Positions 20,317-30,724 of a stretch of DNA of 64,000 bases are shown one piece after another (position 1 is the stretch's first letter; each line of letters starts with the position of its first letter). The notes under the pieces were generated by a model. It saw only the letters and a program-made list of their open reading frames with translations. It had not been told where the DNA came from and searched no databases. The stretch is from Enterobacter ludwigii. GTDB lineage: Bacteria > Pseudomonadota > Gammaproteobacteria > Enterobacterales > Enterobacteriaceae. A program made the position numbers and the translations under genes. The stretch covers positions 186,001-250,000 of the forward strand of contig CEFQ01000005.1 of assembly GCA_900068845.1 (NCBI GenBank), written 5' to 3'.

Positions 20317-21201
20317 TCACCTGTCTGCAACAGCAACGCTGGGCGCCAACTCAGGAAAGCGTTCCCAAACGGGCTCCACGCCTCCTGGTAGCCATAACTT
20401 GCGTCCCAGTTCTATCCACGGACAAGGTTGGTGGAAATCTGAACCCTGCGACCCTGCTAACTGATTGTCACGCGCATAGGTTGCCAGCTGCGTGCGCTCG
20501 TTTGGGGCTTGCTGGCACTGCGCAACTTCCATCGCATCGCCGCCCACGTCGGCAAAATGCGCAATCAGCCGCTTTAACCATTTAGCGGACAAACCGTAAC
20601 GACCCGGATGCGCCAAAACGGCATAGCCGCCAGAATGATGAATAGCATCAATGGCTTGTTTAATTGTACACCATTGCGGAGGCACGTAGCCTGTTTTCCC
20701 ACGCGCCAGATAATTCTTGAACACCTGCGCCATATTGTCGGCTTTGCCAATCTCGACCAGATAACGCGCAAAATGTCCACGGGTGATCAATCCGCCTTGC
20801 GCCAGACGCTGAGCGCCAGCTAGAGCATCTGGGATACGCGCACGTTCAAGGCGCTCGGCAATCTGCTGTGCCCGATCCTGACGCGTTTGATGTTGGTGGT
20901 GGAGGAATTCGATCAGCGCAGGATGCTGGCAATCAACTTTCAGCCCCACAATGTGGATCTCATGATTTTCCCATAACGTCGACGCTTCTAAACCGGCCAG
21001 CACGCGGATCGGCAGATCGTATTCATCCACTGCCGCCTGCGCCTCCGCCACGCCCGCCACCGTGTCGTGATCGGTAATAGCCAGCACACCGACTTTCATT
21101 TCAACGGCACGCTGCACCAGCGCAGTGGGCGTCAATAAGCCGTCTGAAGCCAGCGTATGGCTGTGTAAATCGTAAAGGGGAAAACGAGCGATGTCTGACA
21201 A
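20317..21201 (-). CDS. rnm: PHP-domain 5'-3' exoribonuclease Rnm (YciV)
   Basis: A 294-aa PHP-family phosphoesterase (RNase AM) that matures 5' ends of rRNAs in E. coli. Metal-binding motifs are LHSHTLASDG (N-terminus), ITDHDT, VLAHPGRY and the C-terminal SDFHQP. The start is TTG at 21201 with GGAG 5 nt upstream; it gives MSDIARFPLYDLHSHT and nearly the E. coli length. An in-frame upstream start is possible but has no support. Divergent from the trp operon. Confidence 0.92.
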   Translation of the reverse strand: MSDIARFPLYDLHSHTLASDGLLTPTALVQRAVEMKVGVLAITDHDTVAGVAEAQAAVDEYDLPIRVLAGLEASTLWENHEIHIVGLKVDCQHPALIEFLHHQHQTRQDRAQQIAERLERARIPDALAGAQRLAQGGLITRGHFARYLVEIGKADNMAQVFKNYLARGKTGYVPPQWCTIKQAIDAIHHSGGYAVLAHPGRYGLSAKWLKRLIAHFADVGGDAMEVAQCQQAPNERTQLATYARDNQLAGSQGSDFHQPCPWIELGRKLWLPGGVEPVWERFPELAPSVAVADR

Positions 21202-21268
21202 GATAACTCCAGCAACTGCATAAACCGGCAAGCATAATAACGATTTTGCCCCTGGCTGAAAAAGGGTA

Positions 21269-21302
21269 TTGACATTTTTCGCCCGAACCAGTTAACTAGT
21301 AC
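21269..21302 (+). promoter_or_regulatory. trp promoter and TrpR operator
   Basis: The -35 TTGACA (21269-21274) and -10 TTAACT (21292-21297) are 17 bp apart. The -10 is embedded in GAACCAGTTAACTAGTAC (21285-21302), which differs from the E. coli trp operator by one base. TrpR with tryptophan should therefore block RNA polymerase here. Confidence 0.93.
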
Positions 21303-21331
21303 ACAAGTTCACACGTAACGGGTATTTAATC

Positions 21332-21415
21332 ATGGCTATTTTGGGTACGCATTTAAATGGTTGGTGGCGCGATGATCCCTTTATCGGGCGACGTCGTCGT
21401 GCACAACTTGCGTAA
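21332..21415 (+). CDS. trpL: trp operon leader peptide TrpL
   Basis: A 27-codon leader peptide with tandem Trp codons (21362-21367) inside NGWWRDD. Stalling at these codons when tryptophanyl-tRNA is scarce should favour the antiterminator. E. coli TrpL has 14 residues; here 13 extra codons follow WWR and end RRRRAQLA, so the stop codon lies further into the attenuator region. Confidence 0.9.
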   Translation: MAILGTHLNGWWRDDPFIGRRRRAQLA

Positions 21416-21436
21416 CCGCAGTGCAGATTGATACCT

Positions 21437-21464
21437 AAGCCCGCCACCGAGCGGGCTTTTTTTT
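21437..21464 (+). terminator. trp attenuator (3:4 terminator)
   Basis: AAGCCCGC-CACCGA-GCGGGCTT is followed by a run of eight T. It starts 22 bp after the trpL stop and 50 bp before trpE. The stem is almost the same as the E. coli attenuator. Confidence 0.92.
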
Positions 21465-21487
21465 GAGCGAAATTCAGAGAATCCATT

Positions 21488-23050
21488 ATGGCTATTGCGA
21501 AACCTACATTGAAGTTGATAACCGGTACCGCGCCTTACCGCGAAGATCCGGCCGCAGTGTTTCATCAATTATGCGGCGCACGTCCAGCAACTTTGCTGCT
21601 TGAATCCGCGGATATCGACAGCAAACAGAACCTGAAAAGCCTGCTTATCGTTGATAGCGCACTGCGTATCAGTGCGCTGGGCAACATCGTCACTGTCAAA
21701 GCGCTGTCGGAAAATGGTCGCGCCATCTTGCCACTGATGGACGAGGCGCTGCCATCAGAAGTGCGCATCGACGTGCGCCCCGACGGCCGCGAATTGCATT
21801 TCACCCAGCCGCAAGGTATGCAGGATGAAGATTCCCGTCTGAAAGCCCTTTCCGTGTTCGATGCGCTGCGCCTGATTCCGCAACTGGTTAACAGCCCAGA
21901 AGAAGAGCGTGAAGCGATGCTGCTCGGTGGATTGTTCGCTTATGATTTAGTCGCCGGTTTTGAAGATCTGCCTGAACTGCGTAATGAACAACGTTGCCCG
22001 GATTACTGCTTCTATCTGGCCGAAACCTTACTGGTGATCGACCATCAACAGCGTAGCGCACGCCTGCAGGCGAGTTTGTTCAGCCCATCTACCAGCGAGT
22101 TCCAGCGTCTGCAAAGCCGCATTGAACAACTGCGCGGCCAGATGACGCAAGCTGCGCCCGCGTTGCCAGTACAGCGCGTGGAGCAAATGACGCTCAGCAC
22201 CAGTCAGAGTGACGAAGAGTATTGCAGCGTAGTGCGCGAAATGCAGGAAGCGATTCGCATCGGCGAAATCTTCCAGGTGGTGCCTTCACGTCGCTTCTCG
22301 CTGCCATGCCCTTCTCCACTGGCCGCCTACGACACACTGAAAAACAGCAATCCAAGTCCTTACATGTTCTTTATGCAGGACCAGGATTTCGCCCTGTTTG
22401 GTGCCTCGCCAGAAAGCTCACTGAAATATGACGCCACTTCGCGCCAGATTGAGATTTACCCGATTGCCGGGACGCGTCCACGCGGACGTCATGCCGACGG
22501 CTCGCTGGATCGCGATCTCGATAGCCGCATCGAACTGGAAATGCGTACCGACCATAAAGAGATGGCCGAGCACCTGATGCTGGTGGATTTAGCGCGTAAC
22601 GATTTGGCACGTATCTGCGTGCCGGGCAGCCGCTACGTTGCCGATCTCACCAAAGTTGACCGCTACTCGTTCGTGATGCATCTGGTGTCACGCGTGGTGG
22701 GCACGCTGCGCGCAGACCTCGACGTGCTGCACGCGTACCGCGCCTGCATGAACATGGGTACGCTGAGCGGCGCGCCAAAAGTGCGTGCGATGCAACTGAT
22801 TGCCGGGAAAGAAGGCACACGTCGTGGCAGCTACGGCGGCGCAGTCGGCTATTTCACCGCTAACGGCGACCTTGATACCTGCATCGTTATCCGGTCTGCG
22901 TGGGTTGAAGACGGCGTGGCCACCGTGCAAGCCGGGGCCGGTGTGGTGCTGGATTCTCAGCCTCAGGCAGAAGCGGACGAGAGCCGTAACAAAGCGCGTG
23001 CGGTATTACGTGCCATCGCAACAGCCCATCACTGCAAGGAGATTTTCTGA
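21488..23050 (+). CDS. trpE: anthranilate synthase component I
   Basis: A 520-aa chorismate-utilising enzyme that makes anthranilate with ammonia supplied by TrpG. The catalytic C-terminal half shows [50 protein letters not shown] and [12 protein letters not shown]. The N-terminal [11 protein letters not shown] region corresponds to the tryptophan feedback site. The length equals the E. coli protein. It overlaps trpG by one base (TGATG), which supports equal production of the two subunits. Confidence 0.97.
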   Translation: MAIAKPTLKLITGTAPYREDPAAVFHQLCGARPATLLLESADIDSKQNLKSLLIVDSALRISALGNIVTVKALSENGRAILPLMDEALPSEVRIDVRPDGRELHFTQPQGMQDEDSRLKALSVFDALRLIPQLVNSPEEEREAMLLGGLFAYDLVAGFEDLPELRNEQRCPDYCFYLAETLLVIDHQQRSARLQASLFSPSTSEFQRLQSRIEQLRGQMTQAAPALPVQRVEQMTLSTSQSDEEYCSVVREMQEAIRIGEIFQVVPSRRFSLPCPSPLAAYDTLKNSNPSPYMFFMQDQDFALFGASPESSLKYDATSRQIEIYPIAGTRPRGRHADGSLDRDLDSRIELEMRTDHKEMAEHLMLVDLARNDLARICVPGSRYVADLTKVDRYSFVMHLVSRVVGTLRADLDVLHAYRACMNMGTLSGAPKVRAMQLIAGKEGTRRGSYGGAVGYFTANGDLDTCIVIRSAWVEDGVATVQAGAGVVLDSQPQAEADESRNKARAVLRAIATAHHCKEIF

Positions 23051-23631
23051 TGGCCGATATCCTGCTGCTCGATAACATTGACTCCTTTACTTACAACCTC
23101 GTTGACCAGCTGCGTACCTTTGGCCACAACGTGGTGATTTACCGTAACAATGTTCCCGCAGACGTACTGATTGATCGCCTGCAGCAGATGGAAAATCCGA
23201 TTCTGATGCTGTCGCCGGGTCCGGGTGCGCCGAAAGATGCCGGTTGCATGCCGGATCTGCTACAAGCGCTGCGCGGCCGTCTGCCGATTATCGGTATCTG
23301 TCTCGGTCATCAGGCGATTGTTGAAGCGTACGGCGGGCATGTTGGCCAGGCCGGCGAGATCCTGCACGGTAAAGCCTCTTCGATCACCCATGATGGCGAG
23401 GGCATGTTTGCAGGCCTGAGTAATCCGCTGCCGGTGGCGCGCTATCACTCGCTGGTTGGCAGCAATACGCCAGCCGAATTGACCGTTAATGCCAGCTACA
23501 ACGGCATGGTGATGGCCGTGCGCCACGATGCCGACCGGGTGTGTGGCTTCCAGTTCCACCCCGAATCCATTCTCACCACCCAGGGCGCGCGCTTGTTAGA
23601 ACAGACGTTGGCCTGGGCGCTGGCGAAATAA
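23050..23631 (+). CDS. trpG: anthranilate synthase glutamine amidotransferase
   Basis: A 193-aa class I glutamine amidotransferase. The nucleophile Cys is in GICLGHQAI (about residue 84), and the His-Glu pair is in FQFHPESIL. Here TrpG is a free-standing protein; in E. coli it is fused to the N-terminus of TrpD. It is translationally coupled to trpE. Confidence 0.96.
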   Translation: MADILLLDNIDSFTYNLVDQLRTFGHNVVIYRNNVPADVLIDRLQQMENPILMLSPGPGAPKDAGCMPDLLQALRGRLPIIGICLGHQAIVEAYGGHVGQAGEILHGKASSITHDGEGMFAGLSNPLPVARYHSLVGSNTPAELTVNASYNGMVMAVRHDADRVCGFQFHPESILTTQGARLLEQTLAWALAK

Positions 23632-23644
23632 TAGGGAGATTACG

Positions 23645-24643
23645 ATGCAAACTATTCTGGAAAAACTTTATCAGTCTGAAACGCTGAGCCAGGCCGAAAG
23701 CCACCAGCTATTTAGCGCCATTATTACGGGTCAACTGGAGCCGACGCAGTTAGCCGCTGCGCTCATCGCCATGAAAGTTCGTGGTGAACGTCCTGAAGAG
23801 ATTGCTGGCGCTGCTTCCGCACTGCTGGCTGATGCTAAACCCTTCCCGCGTCCGGATTACACCTTTGCCGATATCGTTGGTACCGGCGGTGACGGTAGCA
23901 ACAGCATTAACATCTCTACCGCCAGCGCCTTTGTCGCAGCAACCTGCGGCTTGAAAGTGGCGAAGCACGGTAACCGCAGCGTCTCCAGCAAATCCGGTTC
24001 TTCCGATTTGCTGGCGGCTTTTGGCATCAATCTGGATATGCCTGCCGAACAAGCACGCAAGGCGCTGGACGATCTTAACGTCTGCTTCCTGTTTGCCCCG
24101 CAGTATCACAGCGGTTTTCGTCACGCGATGCCGGTGCGTCAGCAGTTAAAAACGCGCACTCTCTTTAACGTGCTGGGCCCGCTGATTAACCCAGCGCGAC
24201 CACCTTTGGCGGTGATTGGTGTGTACAGCCCGGAACTGGTCCTGCCGATTGCCCAAACGCTGAAAGTGCTCGGTTATCAACGTGCTGCCGTCGTACACGG
24301 CGGCGGAATGGATGAAGTGGCCCTGCACAGCCCGACCCAGGTCGCTGAGCTGCGCGATGGGGAAATCACCGGCTATCAGCTGACGCCAGAAGACTTCGGT
24401 TTCGGCTTCCATGACAAAGAAGCCTTGGCAGGCGGCACGCCGGAAGAAAACCGTGACATTCTTACCCGTTTACTCCAGGGTAAAGGCCAGCCCGCCCATG
24501 AGCAGGCGGTTGCGGTGAACGTCGCAATGTTACTGAAAGTGTTCGGAAATGAAGATTTGCGCGACAACGCACAGCGCGCCATCGCTGCCATTCGCAGCGG
24601 GCAAGCCTACGAGCGTGTTGTCGCTCTGGCAGCGAGAGGATGA
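23645..24643 (+). CDS. trpD: anthranilate phosphoribosyltransferase
   Basis: A 332-aa enzyme that joins anthranilate to PRPP. The PRPP-binding [14 protein letters not shown] (about 79-92) and the [17 protein letters not shown] segment are conserved. It begins at its own ATG after AGGGAG, 13 bp beyond the trpG stop, with no fused amidotransferase. Confidence 0.96.
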   Translation: MQTILEKLYQSETLSQAESHQLFSAIITGQLEPTQLAAALIAMKVRGERPEEIAGAASALLADAKPFPRPDYTFADIVGTGGDGSNSINISTASAFVAATCGLKVAKHGNRSVSSKSGSSDLLAAFGINLDMPAEQARKALDDLNVCFLFAPQYHSGFRHAMPVRQQLKTRTLFNVLGPLINPARPPLAVIGVYSPELVLPIAQTLKVLGYQRAAVVHGGGMDEVALHSPTQVAELRDGEITGYQLTPEDFGFGFHDKEALAGGTPEENRDILTRLLQGKGQPAHEQAVAVNVAMLLKVFGNEDLRDNAQRAIAAIRSGQAYERVVALAARG

Positions 24644-24644
24644 G

Positions 24645-26012
24645 ATGAGTATTAAGGGCACTGTTTTAGAGAAAATCGTACAAGATAAAGCCGTCTGGGT
24701 TGAGGCGCGCAAAGCACAGCAGCCGCTGGCCACTTTCCAAAACGATTTGCAGCCTGCGGCACGTCACTTTTATGATGCGCTGCGTGGTTCACGTACCGTA
24801 TTCATCCTGGAATGCAAAAAAGCATCGCCCTCCAAAGGGCTGATTCGTGAAGATTTTGATCCCGCGAGCATCGCGGGCGTTTATCGTCATCACGCTTCTG
24901 CGGTTTCGGTATTGACCGATGAAAAATACTTCCAGGGCGATTTTGATTTTCTGCCGATTGTTAGCGCCGCCATTACTCAACCGGTGTTGTGCAAAGACTT
25001 CATCATCGATCCTTACCAGATCTATCTGGCACGCCATTATCAAGCCGATGCCATCCTGTTGATGTTGTCGGTGCTGGATGATGATCAATATCGCCAGCTC
25101 GCCGCGGTGGCGCACAGCCTGAAAATGGGTGTGCTGACTGAAGTGAGTAATGAAGATGAGCTGGAACGTGCAATTGCGCTGGAGGCCAAAGTCGTCGGCA
25201 TCAATAACCGCGACCTGCGCGACTTGTCCATCGACCTGAACCGCACGCGCCAGTTAGCACCGCGACTCGGACATGGCGTGACCGTTATTAGCGAATCAGG
25301 CATCCATAGCTATGCGCAAGTGCGTGAATTGAGCCACTTTGCTAACGGTTTCCTGATTGGCTCTGCGCTGATGGAAGAAGCCGACCTGACTGCTGGCGTG
25401 CGTCGCGTATTGCTCGGTGATAACAAAGTGTGCGGCTTGACTCGCGCCGAAGATGCGCTTGCCGCGCATGAGGCCGGAGCCATTTACGGTGGATTGATCT
25501 TCGCCGAAGGCTCACCACGCAAAATCAGTCGCGAGCAGGCGCAAGTGGTACAGGCAGCCGCCCCACTGAAGTATGTTGGCGTGTTCCGCAACAACAGCGC
25601 AAGTGACATTGTCACTCAAGCCACGACATTGAATCTGGCAGCGGTTCAGCTGCACGGTGATGAAGATCAAGCGTTCGTCGCGGAACTGCGTCAGGCGCTG
25701 CCGGCAGAAATAAAAATCTGGAAAGCGCTCAGCATCAAAGAGAACTTACCTGCACGCGACTGGCCGCATATTGATCGCTACGTGTTTGATAACGGCCAGG
25801 GCGGTACTGGCCAGCGTTTCGATTGGTCCTTGCTGCAAGGCCAGGATTTGAGCAACGTGCTGCTAGCCGGTGGCCTGAGCGCAGATAACTGCGTTGAAGC
25901 CGCGCAGCAAGGCTGTGCCGGCCTCGATTTCAATTCCGGCGTAGAATCTGCGCCCGGCATCAAAGATGCCAGCAAAGTCGCAGCGGTATTCCGCACGCTG
26001 CGCGCCTATTAA
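24645..26012 (+). CDS. trpC: bifunctional IGP synthase / PRA isomerase TrpC(F)
   Basis: A 455-aa fusion of two TIM barrels. The N-terminal indole-3-glycerol phosphate synthase has [12 protein letters not shown] and [12 protein letters not shown]; the C-terminal phosphoribosylanthranilate isomerase has [11 protein letters not shown] and VQLHGDEDQ. It carries out two consecutive steps. The ATG is one base after the trpD stop (TGAGATG); the longer open frame upstream overlaps trpD and is not used. Confidence 0.96.
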   Translation: MSIKGTVLEKIVQDKAVWVEARKAQQPLATFQNDLQPAARHFYDALRGSRTVFILECKKASPSKGLIREDFDPASIAGVYRHHASAVSVLTDEKYFQGDFDFLPIVSAAITQPVLCKDFIIDPYQIYLARHYQADAILLMLSVLDDDQYRQLAAVAHSLKMGVLTEVSNEDELERAIALEAKVVGINNRDLRDLSIDLNRTRQLAPRLGHGVTVISESGIHSYAQVRELSHFANGFLIGSALMEEADLTAGVRRVLLGDNKVCGLTRAEDALAAHEAGAIYGGLIFAEGSPRKISREQAQVVQAAAPLKYVGVFRNNSASDIVTQATTLNLAAVQLHGDEDQAFVAELRQALPAEIKIWKALSIKENLPARDWPHIDRYVFDNGQGGTGQRFDWSLLQGQDLSNVLLAGGLSADNCVEAAQQGCAGLDFNSGVESAPGIKDASKVAAVFRTLRAY

Positions 26013-26020
26013 TTTCGCTT

Positions 26021-26038
26021 GCCCGCCACCCCGCGGGC
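26021..26038 (+). other. hairpin between trpC and trpB
   Basis: GCCCGC and GCGGGC form a 6-bp stem with a 6-nt loop in the 46-bp trpC-trpB gap, with no T-run afterwards. It could stabilise or process the mRNA; a terminator is unlikely. Confidence 0.4.
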
Positions 26039-26058
26039 CGAATAAGGAAGATGAAAAA

Positions 26059-27252
26059 ATGACCACGCTATTGAATCCCTATTTTGGCGAGTTTGGCGGC
26101 CAATATGTCCCGCAAATCTTGATGCCCGCGTTGCGCCAGCTGGAAAATGCTTTTGTTGAGGCCCAGCGCGATCCGGAGTTTCAGGCCGAGTTTACTGACC
26201 TGCTGAAAAACTATGCTGGACGCCCAACCGCTTTGACGCTGTGCAGCAACCTGACGAAAGGCACCAAAACCCGCCTGTATCTGAAGCGTGAAGACCTGCT
26301 GCACGGCGGCGCGCACAAAACTAACCAGGTGCTCGGTCAGGCGCTGTTGGCCAAGCGTATGGGCAAAAACGAGATCATTGCTGAAACTGGCGCCGGTCAG
26401 CACGGTGTGGCGTCAGCGTTAGCCTGTGCCTTGCTCGGCATGAAGTGCCGCATCTATATGGGTGCCAAAGATGTTGAACGTCAGTCGCCAAACGTGTTCC
26501 GTATGCGTTTGATGGGCGCGGAAGTGATTCCAGTGCATAGCGGATCCGCAACGCTGAAAGATGCCTGTAACGAGGCACTGCGCGACTGGTCTGGAAGCTA
26601 TGAAACCGCGCACTACATGCTCGGCACCGCTGCAGGCCCGCACCCGTTCCCGACCATTGTACGTGAATTCCAGCGCATGATTGGCGAAGAGACCAAAGCG
26701 CAGATTCTTGAGCGTGAAGGTCGCTTGCCGGATGCCGTGTTAGCCTGCGTGGGCGGTGGTTCGAACGCTATCGGCATGTTCGCTGACTTTATCGAAGAAG
26801 AAAGTGTGGGCCTCATCGGCGTTGAGCCCGCTGGTCACGGTATTGAAACCGGTGAACACGGTGCGCCGCTCAAGCACGGTCGCGTGGGGATCTACTTCGG
26901 GATGAAAGCCCCGATGATGCAAACCGAAGAGGGCCAGATTGAAGAATCCTACTCGATTTCTGCGGGTCTGGACTTCCCGTCCGTGGGGCCTCAGCATGCG
27001 CATCTCAACAGTATCGGCCGCGCTGAATATGTTTCGATCACCGATGATGAAGCCCTCAGCGCCTTCAAAGAGCTGTGCCGTGCTGAAGGTATTATTCCGG
27101 CACTCGAGTCTTCACATGCGCTGGCACATGCGTTGAAAATGATCCGCGAAAATCCAGAAAAAGAGCAGCTGCTGGTGGTTAACCTCTCTGGCCGCGGCGA
27201 TAAAGACATCTTCACCGTTCACGATATTTTGAAAGCCAAGGGAGAGATTTGA
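26059..27252 (+). CDS. trpB: tryptophan synthase beta chain
   Basis: A 397-aa PLP enzyme that condenses indole and serine. The PLP lysine is Lys87 in HGGAHKTNQ; the phosphate loop [10 protein letters not shown] and EAGAGQHG-like [11 protein letters not shown] are present. The ATG at 26059 follows AAGGAAG; upstream in-frame codons overlap trpC. The stop overlaps the trpA start by one base. Confidence 0.97.
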   Translation: MTTLLNPYFGEFGGQYVPQILMPALRQLENAFVEAQRDPEFQAEFTDLLKNYAGRPTALTLCSNLTKGTKTRLYLKREDLLHGGAHKTNQVLGQALLAKRMGKNEIIAETGAGQHGVASALACALLGMKCRIYMGAKDVERQSPNVFRMRLMGAEVIPVHSGSATLKDACNEALRDWSGSYETAHYMLGTAAGPHPFPTIVREFQRMIGEETKAQILEREGRLPDAVLACVGGGSNAIGMFADFIEEESVGLIGVEPAGHGIETGEHGAPLKHGRVGIYFGMKAPMMQTEEGQIEESYSISAGLDFPSVGPQHAHLNSIGRAEYVSITDDEALSAFKELCRAEGIIPALESSHALAHALKMIRENPEKEQLLVVNLSGRGDKDIFTVHDILKAKGEI

Positions 27253-28055
27253 TGGAACGTTACAATCAGCTGTTTCAACGTCTATCGGCGCAGAAAGAAG
27301 GCGCATTTGTCCCCTTCGTTACCCTCGGCGATCCTTCTCCTGAACTGTCGCTGAAAATCATCGATACCCTGGTGGAAGGCGGCGCAGATGCACTCGAACT
27401 TGGCATCCCGTTTTCGGATCCGCTAGCCGATGGCCCAACCATTCAGGGTGCGACGCTGCGTGCCTTTGCTTCTGGCACTACCGTGGCGCAGTGTTTTGAA
27501 ATGCTGGCCACCATACGCCAGAAATACCCTGACCTGCCGATTGGCTTGCTGATGTACGCCAATCTGGTGTTCAGCAAAGGTATCGACAACTTTTATGCCC
27601 AGTGCGAGGCGGTCGGTGTGGATTCGGTGCTGGTTGCGGATGTGCCGCTGGAAGAGTCTGCGCCATTCCGTCAGGCTGCGATGCGCCACAATGTGGCACC
27701 GATCTTTATCTGTCCGCCAAATGCCGACGATGCGCTGCTGCGTGAAATTGCCGCACATGGCCGCGGTTATACCTATCTGCTGTCTCGTGCGGGTGTAACC
27801 GGGTCGGAAAATCGTGCCAGCCTACCGCTGCATCACCTGATCGAAAAACTGCGTGAGTTTAACGCAGCCCCACCGCTGCAGGGCTTTGGGATTTCTGAAC
27901 CCGGCCAGGTGAAAGAAGCGATCGCTGCGGGCGCGGCTGGCGCGATTTCCGGTTCGGCGATTGTGAAAATCATCGAGCGTAATCAGAACGATCCGACAAC
28001 GCTGCTGAGCGAACTGAAAGCCTTTGTTAGCGACCTGAAAGCGGCCACCCACTAA
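27252..28055 (+). CDS. trpA: tryptophan synthase alpha chain
   Basis: A 267-aa TIM-barrel lyase that splits indole-3-glycerol phosphate and channels indole to TrpB. The catalytic Glu49 ([16 protein letters not shown]) and Asp60 are in place. The start is the ATG in TGATG that overlaps the trpB stop; an in-frame TTG one codon earlier is unlikely. Last gene of the operon. Confidence 0.97.
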   Translation: MERYNQLFQRLSAQKEGAFVPFVTLGDPSPELSLKIIDTLVEGGADALELGIPFSDPLADGPTIQGATLRAFASGTTVAQCFEMLATIRQKYPDLPIGLLMYANLVFSKGIDNFYAQCEAVGVDSVLVADVPLEESAPFRQAAMRHNVAPIFICPPNADDALLREIAAHGRGYTYLLSRAGVTGSENRASLPLHHLIEKLREFNAAPPLQGFGISEPGQVKEAIAAGAAGAISGSAIVKIIERNQNDPTTLLSELKAFVSDLKAATH

Positions 28056-28065
28056 AATCATTTAG

Positions 28066-28100
28066 GGCCTTATTCGTCGACGTGGATAAGGCCTTATTCC
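28066..28100 (+). terminator. trp operon terminator
   Basis: GGCCTTAT (28066-28073) pairs with ATAAGGCC (28086-28093) around a 12-nt loop, followed by TTATTCC. It begins 10 bp after the trpA stop codon. Confidence 0.7.
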
Positions 28101-28303
28101 CCTCACAACCATCCCTCTGCCCATTTCCCCCTTACTCTTCGCTTTTTCGGCCAGCTAAAACCGCAATGAGATCAATAAATGGCATAAATCAGCTAATTTC
28201 ATCTTTTTTGCACGCGGCGATTTGCCGATTTCGCAACGCCAGACCACAATTAACTGCGCCGCCCCGTTGCGGCGAAACATCATCTAAGACAGGGAGATAA
28301 ACA

Positions 28304-28618
28304 ATGAAATTTTTTAAAGTCGTTGCAGGATTTATGATGGCTGCGGTAATGGCGCTGGCTCTTAGCGCATGTGCACCAACAGCAACTAAAGAAGGCACTG
28401 GCGGTTACATCGACGATACGGTAGTCACTACCAAAGTGAAGGCTCAGCTGCTTAATGACGAAGCGCTGAAATCCACGGAAATCAACGTGGAAACCTTTAA
28501 GGGCAAAGTTCAGCTGAGCGGTTTTGTTAGCTCACCGCAGATGGCAAATCGCGCGGTTTCTGTCACGCGTAGTGTAGCGGGCGTGAAATCTGTGGTTAAC
28601 AATATGCAGATCAAATAA
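28304..28618 (+). CDS. BON-domain lipoprotein
   Basis: A 104-aa protein with a lipoprotein signal ending LALSAC (Cys23) and one BON domain: DDTVVTTKVKAQLLND, STEINVETFKGKVQLSGFV and VAGVKSVVNNMQIK. It resembles a single OsmY repeat and probably sits in the periplasm attached to a membrane. A good AGGGAG site precedes the ATG. In E. coli this gap holds yciEFG instead. Function unknown, perhaps envelope stress. Confidence 0.88.
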   Translation: MKFFKVVAGFMMAAVMALALSACAPTATKEGTGGYIDDTVVTTKVKAQLLNDEALKSTEINVETFKGKVQLSGFVSSPQMANRAVSVTRSVAGVKSVVNNMQIK

Positions 28619-28623
28619 CACAT

Positions 28624-28645
28624 CGGGCGACCTTCTGGTCGCCCG
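28624..28645 (+). terminator. terminator after the BON lipoprotein gene
   Basis: CGGGCGACC-TTCT-GGTCGCCCG, a 9-bp stem with a 4-nt loop, followed by CTTCATTTCT. It lies between two convergent genes. Confidence 0.75.
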
Positions 28646-28664
28646 CTTCATTTCTGGTTGCCGA

Positions 28665-29297
28665 TCAGAATCGATATCCCGCACCAAAGAAGAACACCCA
28701 CGGATCAATACGCGTGTTGATGTTCTGCTGCTCACCGCCAGCTTTGAATTTCACTTCGGTATCAATGTCCATGTACCACAGCGATGCGTTCAGCATCCAG
28801 TCGCGGTTGATTTGATAATCCAGACCCACCTGGCCCGCCATGCCCCAGGAATCTTTAACGCTCAGGTCGCTTAAACCGGCATCCTCACCCGTTTGATTGA
28901 ATTTGGCATCGTAGAAAGTGGTGTAGTTGATACCGACGCCAACGTACGGGCGGACTTTGCTTTTGCTATCAAAGAAATAGTACTGCGCCATTAAAGTTGG
29001 CGGCAGCTGGCGCACGGTGGCCAGATTTCCGGTGGCGCCGAGGCCAACCTTATGACGGAACGGGGTTGCAGCCAGCAGCTCAACGCCGATGTTATCCGTT
29101 GCCATATAGGTAAAGGTCAAACCCAACTGCGTATCGTTACTTACGTTAAAGCCGCCCATACCCAGCACATTGTCAGAACCTTCGGTCGGACGGACGGTGG
29201 CGCTCCCTGCGCGCATAAAGAAATCACCGGCTTCATGAGCCAGAGCCAGTTGCGGAATTGCCAGCGCCATCAGCAGTGCGCATTTTGCCAGTTTCAT
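28665..29297 (-). CDS. ompW: outer membrane protein OmpW
   Basis: A 210-aa eight-stranded beta-barrel porin of the OmpW family. A Sec signal peptide (MKLAKCALLMALAIPQLALA) is followed by HEAGDFFMRAGSATVRP, and the C-terminus DPWVFFFGAGYRF ends in the aromatic residue needed for barrel assembly. The ATG at 29297 follows AAGGAG. It probably forms a channel for small hydrophobic molecules. A perfect FNR-type site upstream suggests oxygen-dependent control, as known for E. coli ompW. Confidence 0.95.
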   Translation of the reverse strand: MKLAKCALLMALAIPQLALAHEAGDFFMRAGSATVRPTEGSDNVLGMGGFNVSNDTQLGLTFTYMATDNIGVELLAATPFRHKVGLGATGNLATVRQLPPTLMAQYYFFDSKSKVRPYVGVGINYTTFYDAKFNQTGEDAGLSDLSVKDSWGMAGQVGLDYQINRDWMLNASLWYMDIDTEVKFKAGGEQQNINTRIDPWVFFFGAGYRF

Positions 29298-29415
29298 AAT
29301 CACTCCTTTGCCAAATAAAGATGGGTCTCAATGTTGAATGCGGCACAACATTTACCCCTTTTTTGGTAAAAGATCATCTGCATCAATATAAATTAATCAC
29401 TTAAAAAACAATGAA

Positions 29416-29429
29416 TTGATTCAGATCAA
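29416..29429 (-). promoter_or_regulatory. FNR box upstream of ompW
   Basis: TTGAT-TCAG-ATCAA is a perfect match to the FNR consensus, centred 125 bp upstream of the ompW ATG. A TATAAA/TATATT-like -10 on the minus strand at 29385-29392 would place it at about -42, the class II activating position. A second, weaker site (ATCAT-CTGC-ATCAA, 29373-29386) lies downstream. Confidence 0.7.
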
Positions 29430-29543
29430 TTTTGGCTTTACAGCGTGTAATAAAAGTCCCCTTGCGAAAATTTTTCGCCGTGATTATTTTACCTTTTCCC
29501 TGTGTGATTTTGGTTCGATGCCTTAGAGGTGGCGGGCGATCAG

Positions 29544-29960
29544 ATGAGCGATTCACTAAATCCTTGCGTGACCTGTGGCGCATGCTGCGCGCACTTCCGT
29601 GTCTCTTTTTACTGGGCCGAAGCCGATGATGGCGCCGGTGCCGTTCCGGTTGAATTAACCGAACCGTTAACCCCGTTTATGCGCAATATGCGCGGCACCA
29701 ACCAACGCCAGCCGCGCTGTGTTGCGCTGCAGGGCGAGGTCGGCGGCTGCGTCTCCTGCAGCATTTATCAGCAGCGTCCTTCGCCCTGTCGGGAGTTTTC
29801 GATGTCCGGCGAGAACGGTGAACTGAACGAAGCCTGCGATCGCGCCCGTGCTCGCTACGGTCTTCCTGCGCTTTTTAACCCTTCTTTACCTGAGATGACA
29901 GAAAGTTATCGCAATGCGGGTGCCAGCACGCCAATAGAACATGTACAATCGCCGGGTTAA
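29544..29960 (+). CDS. YkgJ-family cysteine-cluster protein
   Basis: A 138-aa protein with the N-terminal CVTCGACC motif of the YkgJ/UPF0153 family (CxxCxxCC), plus [14 protein letters not shown] and CREF further on, so eight or more conserved cysteines that probably bind zinc or an iron-sulphur cluster. The function is unknown. An in-frame GTG at 29529 is possible; the ATG is chosen because MSDSLNPC is family-like. It is 27 bp upstream of yciC and may share its transcript. Confidence 0.8.
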   Translation: MSDSLNPCVTCGACCAHFRVSFYWAEADDGAGAVPVELTEPLTPFMRNMRGTNQRQPRCVALQGEVGGCVSCSIYQQRPSPCREFSMSGENGELNEACDRARARYGLPALFNPSLPEMTESYRNAGASTPIEHVQSPG

Positions 29961-29987
29961 TTAATCCGGTTCTTTCAAGGAGTTTAC

Positions 29988-30722
29988 ATGTCTATCACGG
30001 CAAGCTCGTTATACCGTGACACAGGAAATTTTTTGCGCCATCAGCTGGTTACTATTTTACTGCTGGCGCTGCTGACCTCGTTCATTACTGTGATCGTCGG
30101 CCACGCGTTAACGCCAGGTGAAGACCAGCTCTCGTTGTTGAGCCAGTCAGATGACAGCGCATCGTCGCTGTTTGAGCTGGTACAAAATATGTCGCCGGAT
30201 CAGCAGCGTATTTTGTTGCGTGCCTCCGCTGCTGGCACCTTTGCAGCGTTGGTAGGCAACACGCTGCTGCTGGGCGGCATGCTGCTCCTGATCCCGATGG
30301 TATCGGGCGGACAACGTGTCAGCGCGCTGCGCGCTATTGGTGCTTCTGCGCCAATCCTGCCTAAACTGCTGCTGCAAACCTTCCTGATCACCCTGCTGGT
30401 GCAACTGGGCTTTATGGTGCTGATGGTGCCCGGTGTGATTCTGGCCATCCTGTTTTCGCTGGCGCCGGTGATTCTTGCCAATGAAAAGCTTGGCGTGATT
30501 GGCGCCATGCGCGCCAGCATGCGTCTCGCCTGGAAGAATATTAAGGTTATCGCACCCGCCATAGTGCTGTGGCTACTGGCCAAAATCGTGCTGATGTTCT
30601 TCTTTTCATCACTGACCGTACTGCCAGCGAATATCGCCTCCGTGGTGTTGAACGCGCTGGGTAATATGGTCTCCGCTGTGCTGATTATCTATCTGTACCG
30701 GCTGTATATGCTGTTACGTTAA
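29988..30722 (+). CDS. yciC: UPF0259 inner-membrane protein YciC
   Basis: A 244-aa polytopic membrane protein with about six hydrophobic segments. [19 protein letters not shown] and [22 protein letters not shown]-like [20 protein letters not shown] match E. coli YciC. AAGGAG precedes the ATG. The function is unknown; its order before yciB and yciA is conserved. Confidence 0.93.
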   Translation: MSITASSLYRDTGNFLRHQLVTILLLALLTSFITVIVGHALTPGEDQLSLLSQSDDSASSLFELVQNMSPDQQRILLRASAAGTFAALVGNTLLLGGMLLLIPMVSGGQRVSALRAIGASAPILPKLLLQTFLITLLVQLGFMVLMVPGVILAILFSLAPVILANEKLGVIGAMRASMRLAWKNIKVIAPAIVLWLLAKIVLMFFFSSLTVLPANIASVVLNALGNMVSAVLIIYLYRLYMLLR

Positions 30723-30724
30723 TC

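Noticed and set aside
19822-20391. 189-codon open frame opposite yciO
   Set aside because: It lies wholly antisense to a well-conserved gene and resembles no family.
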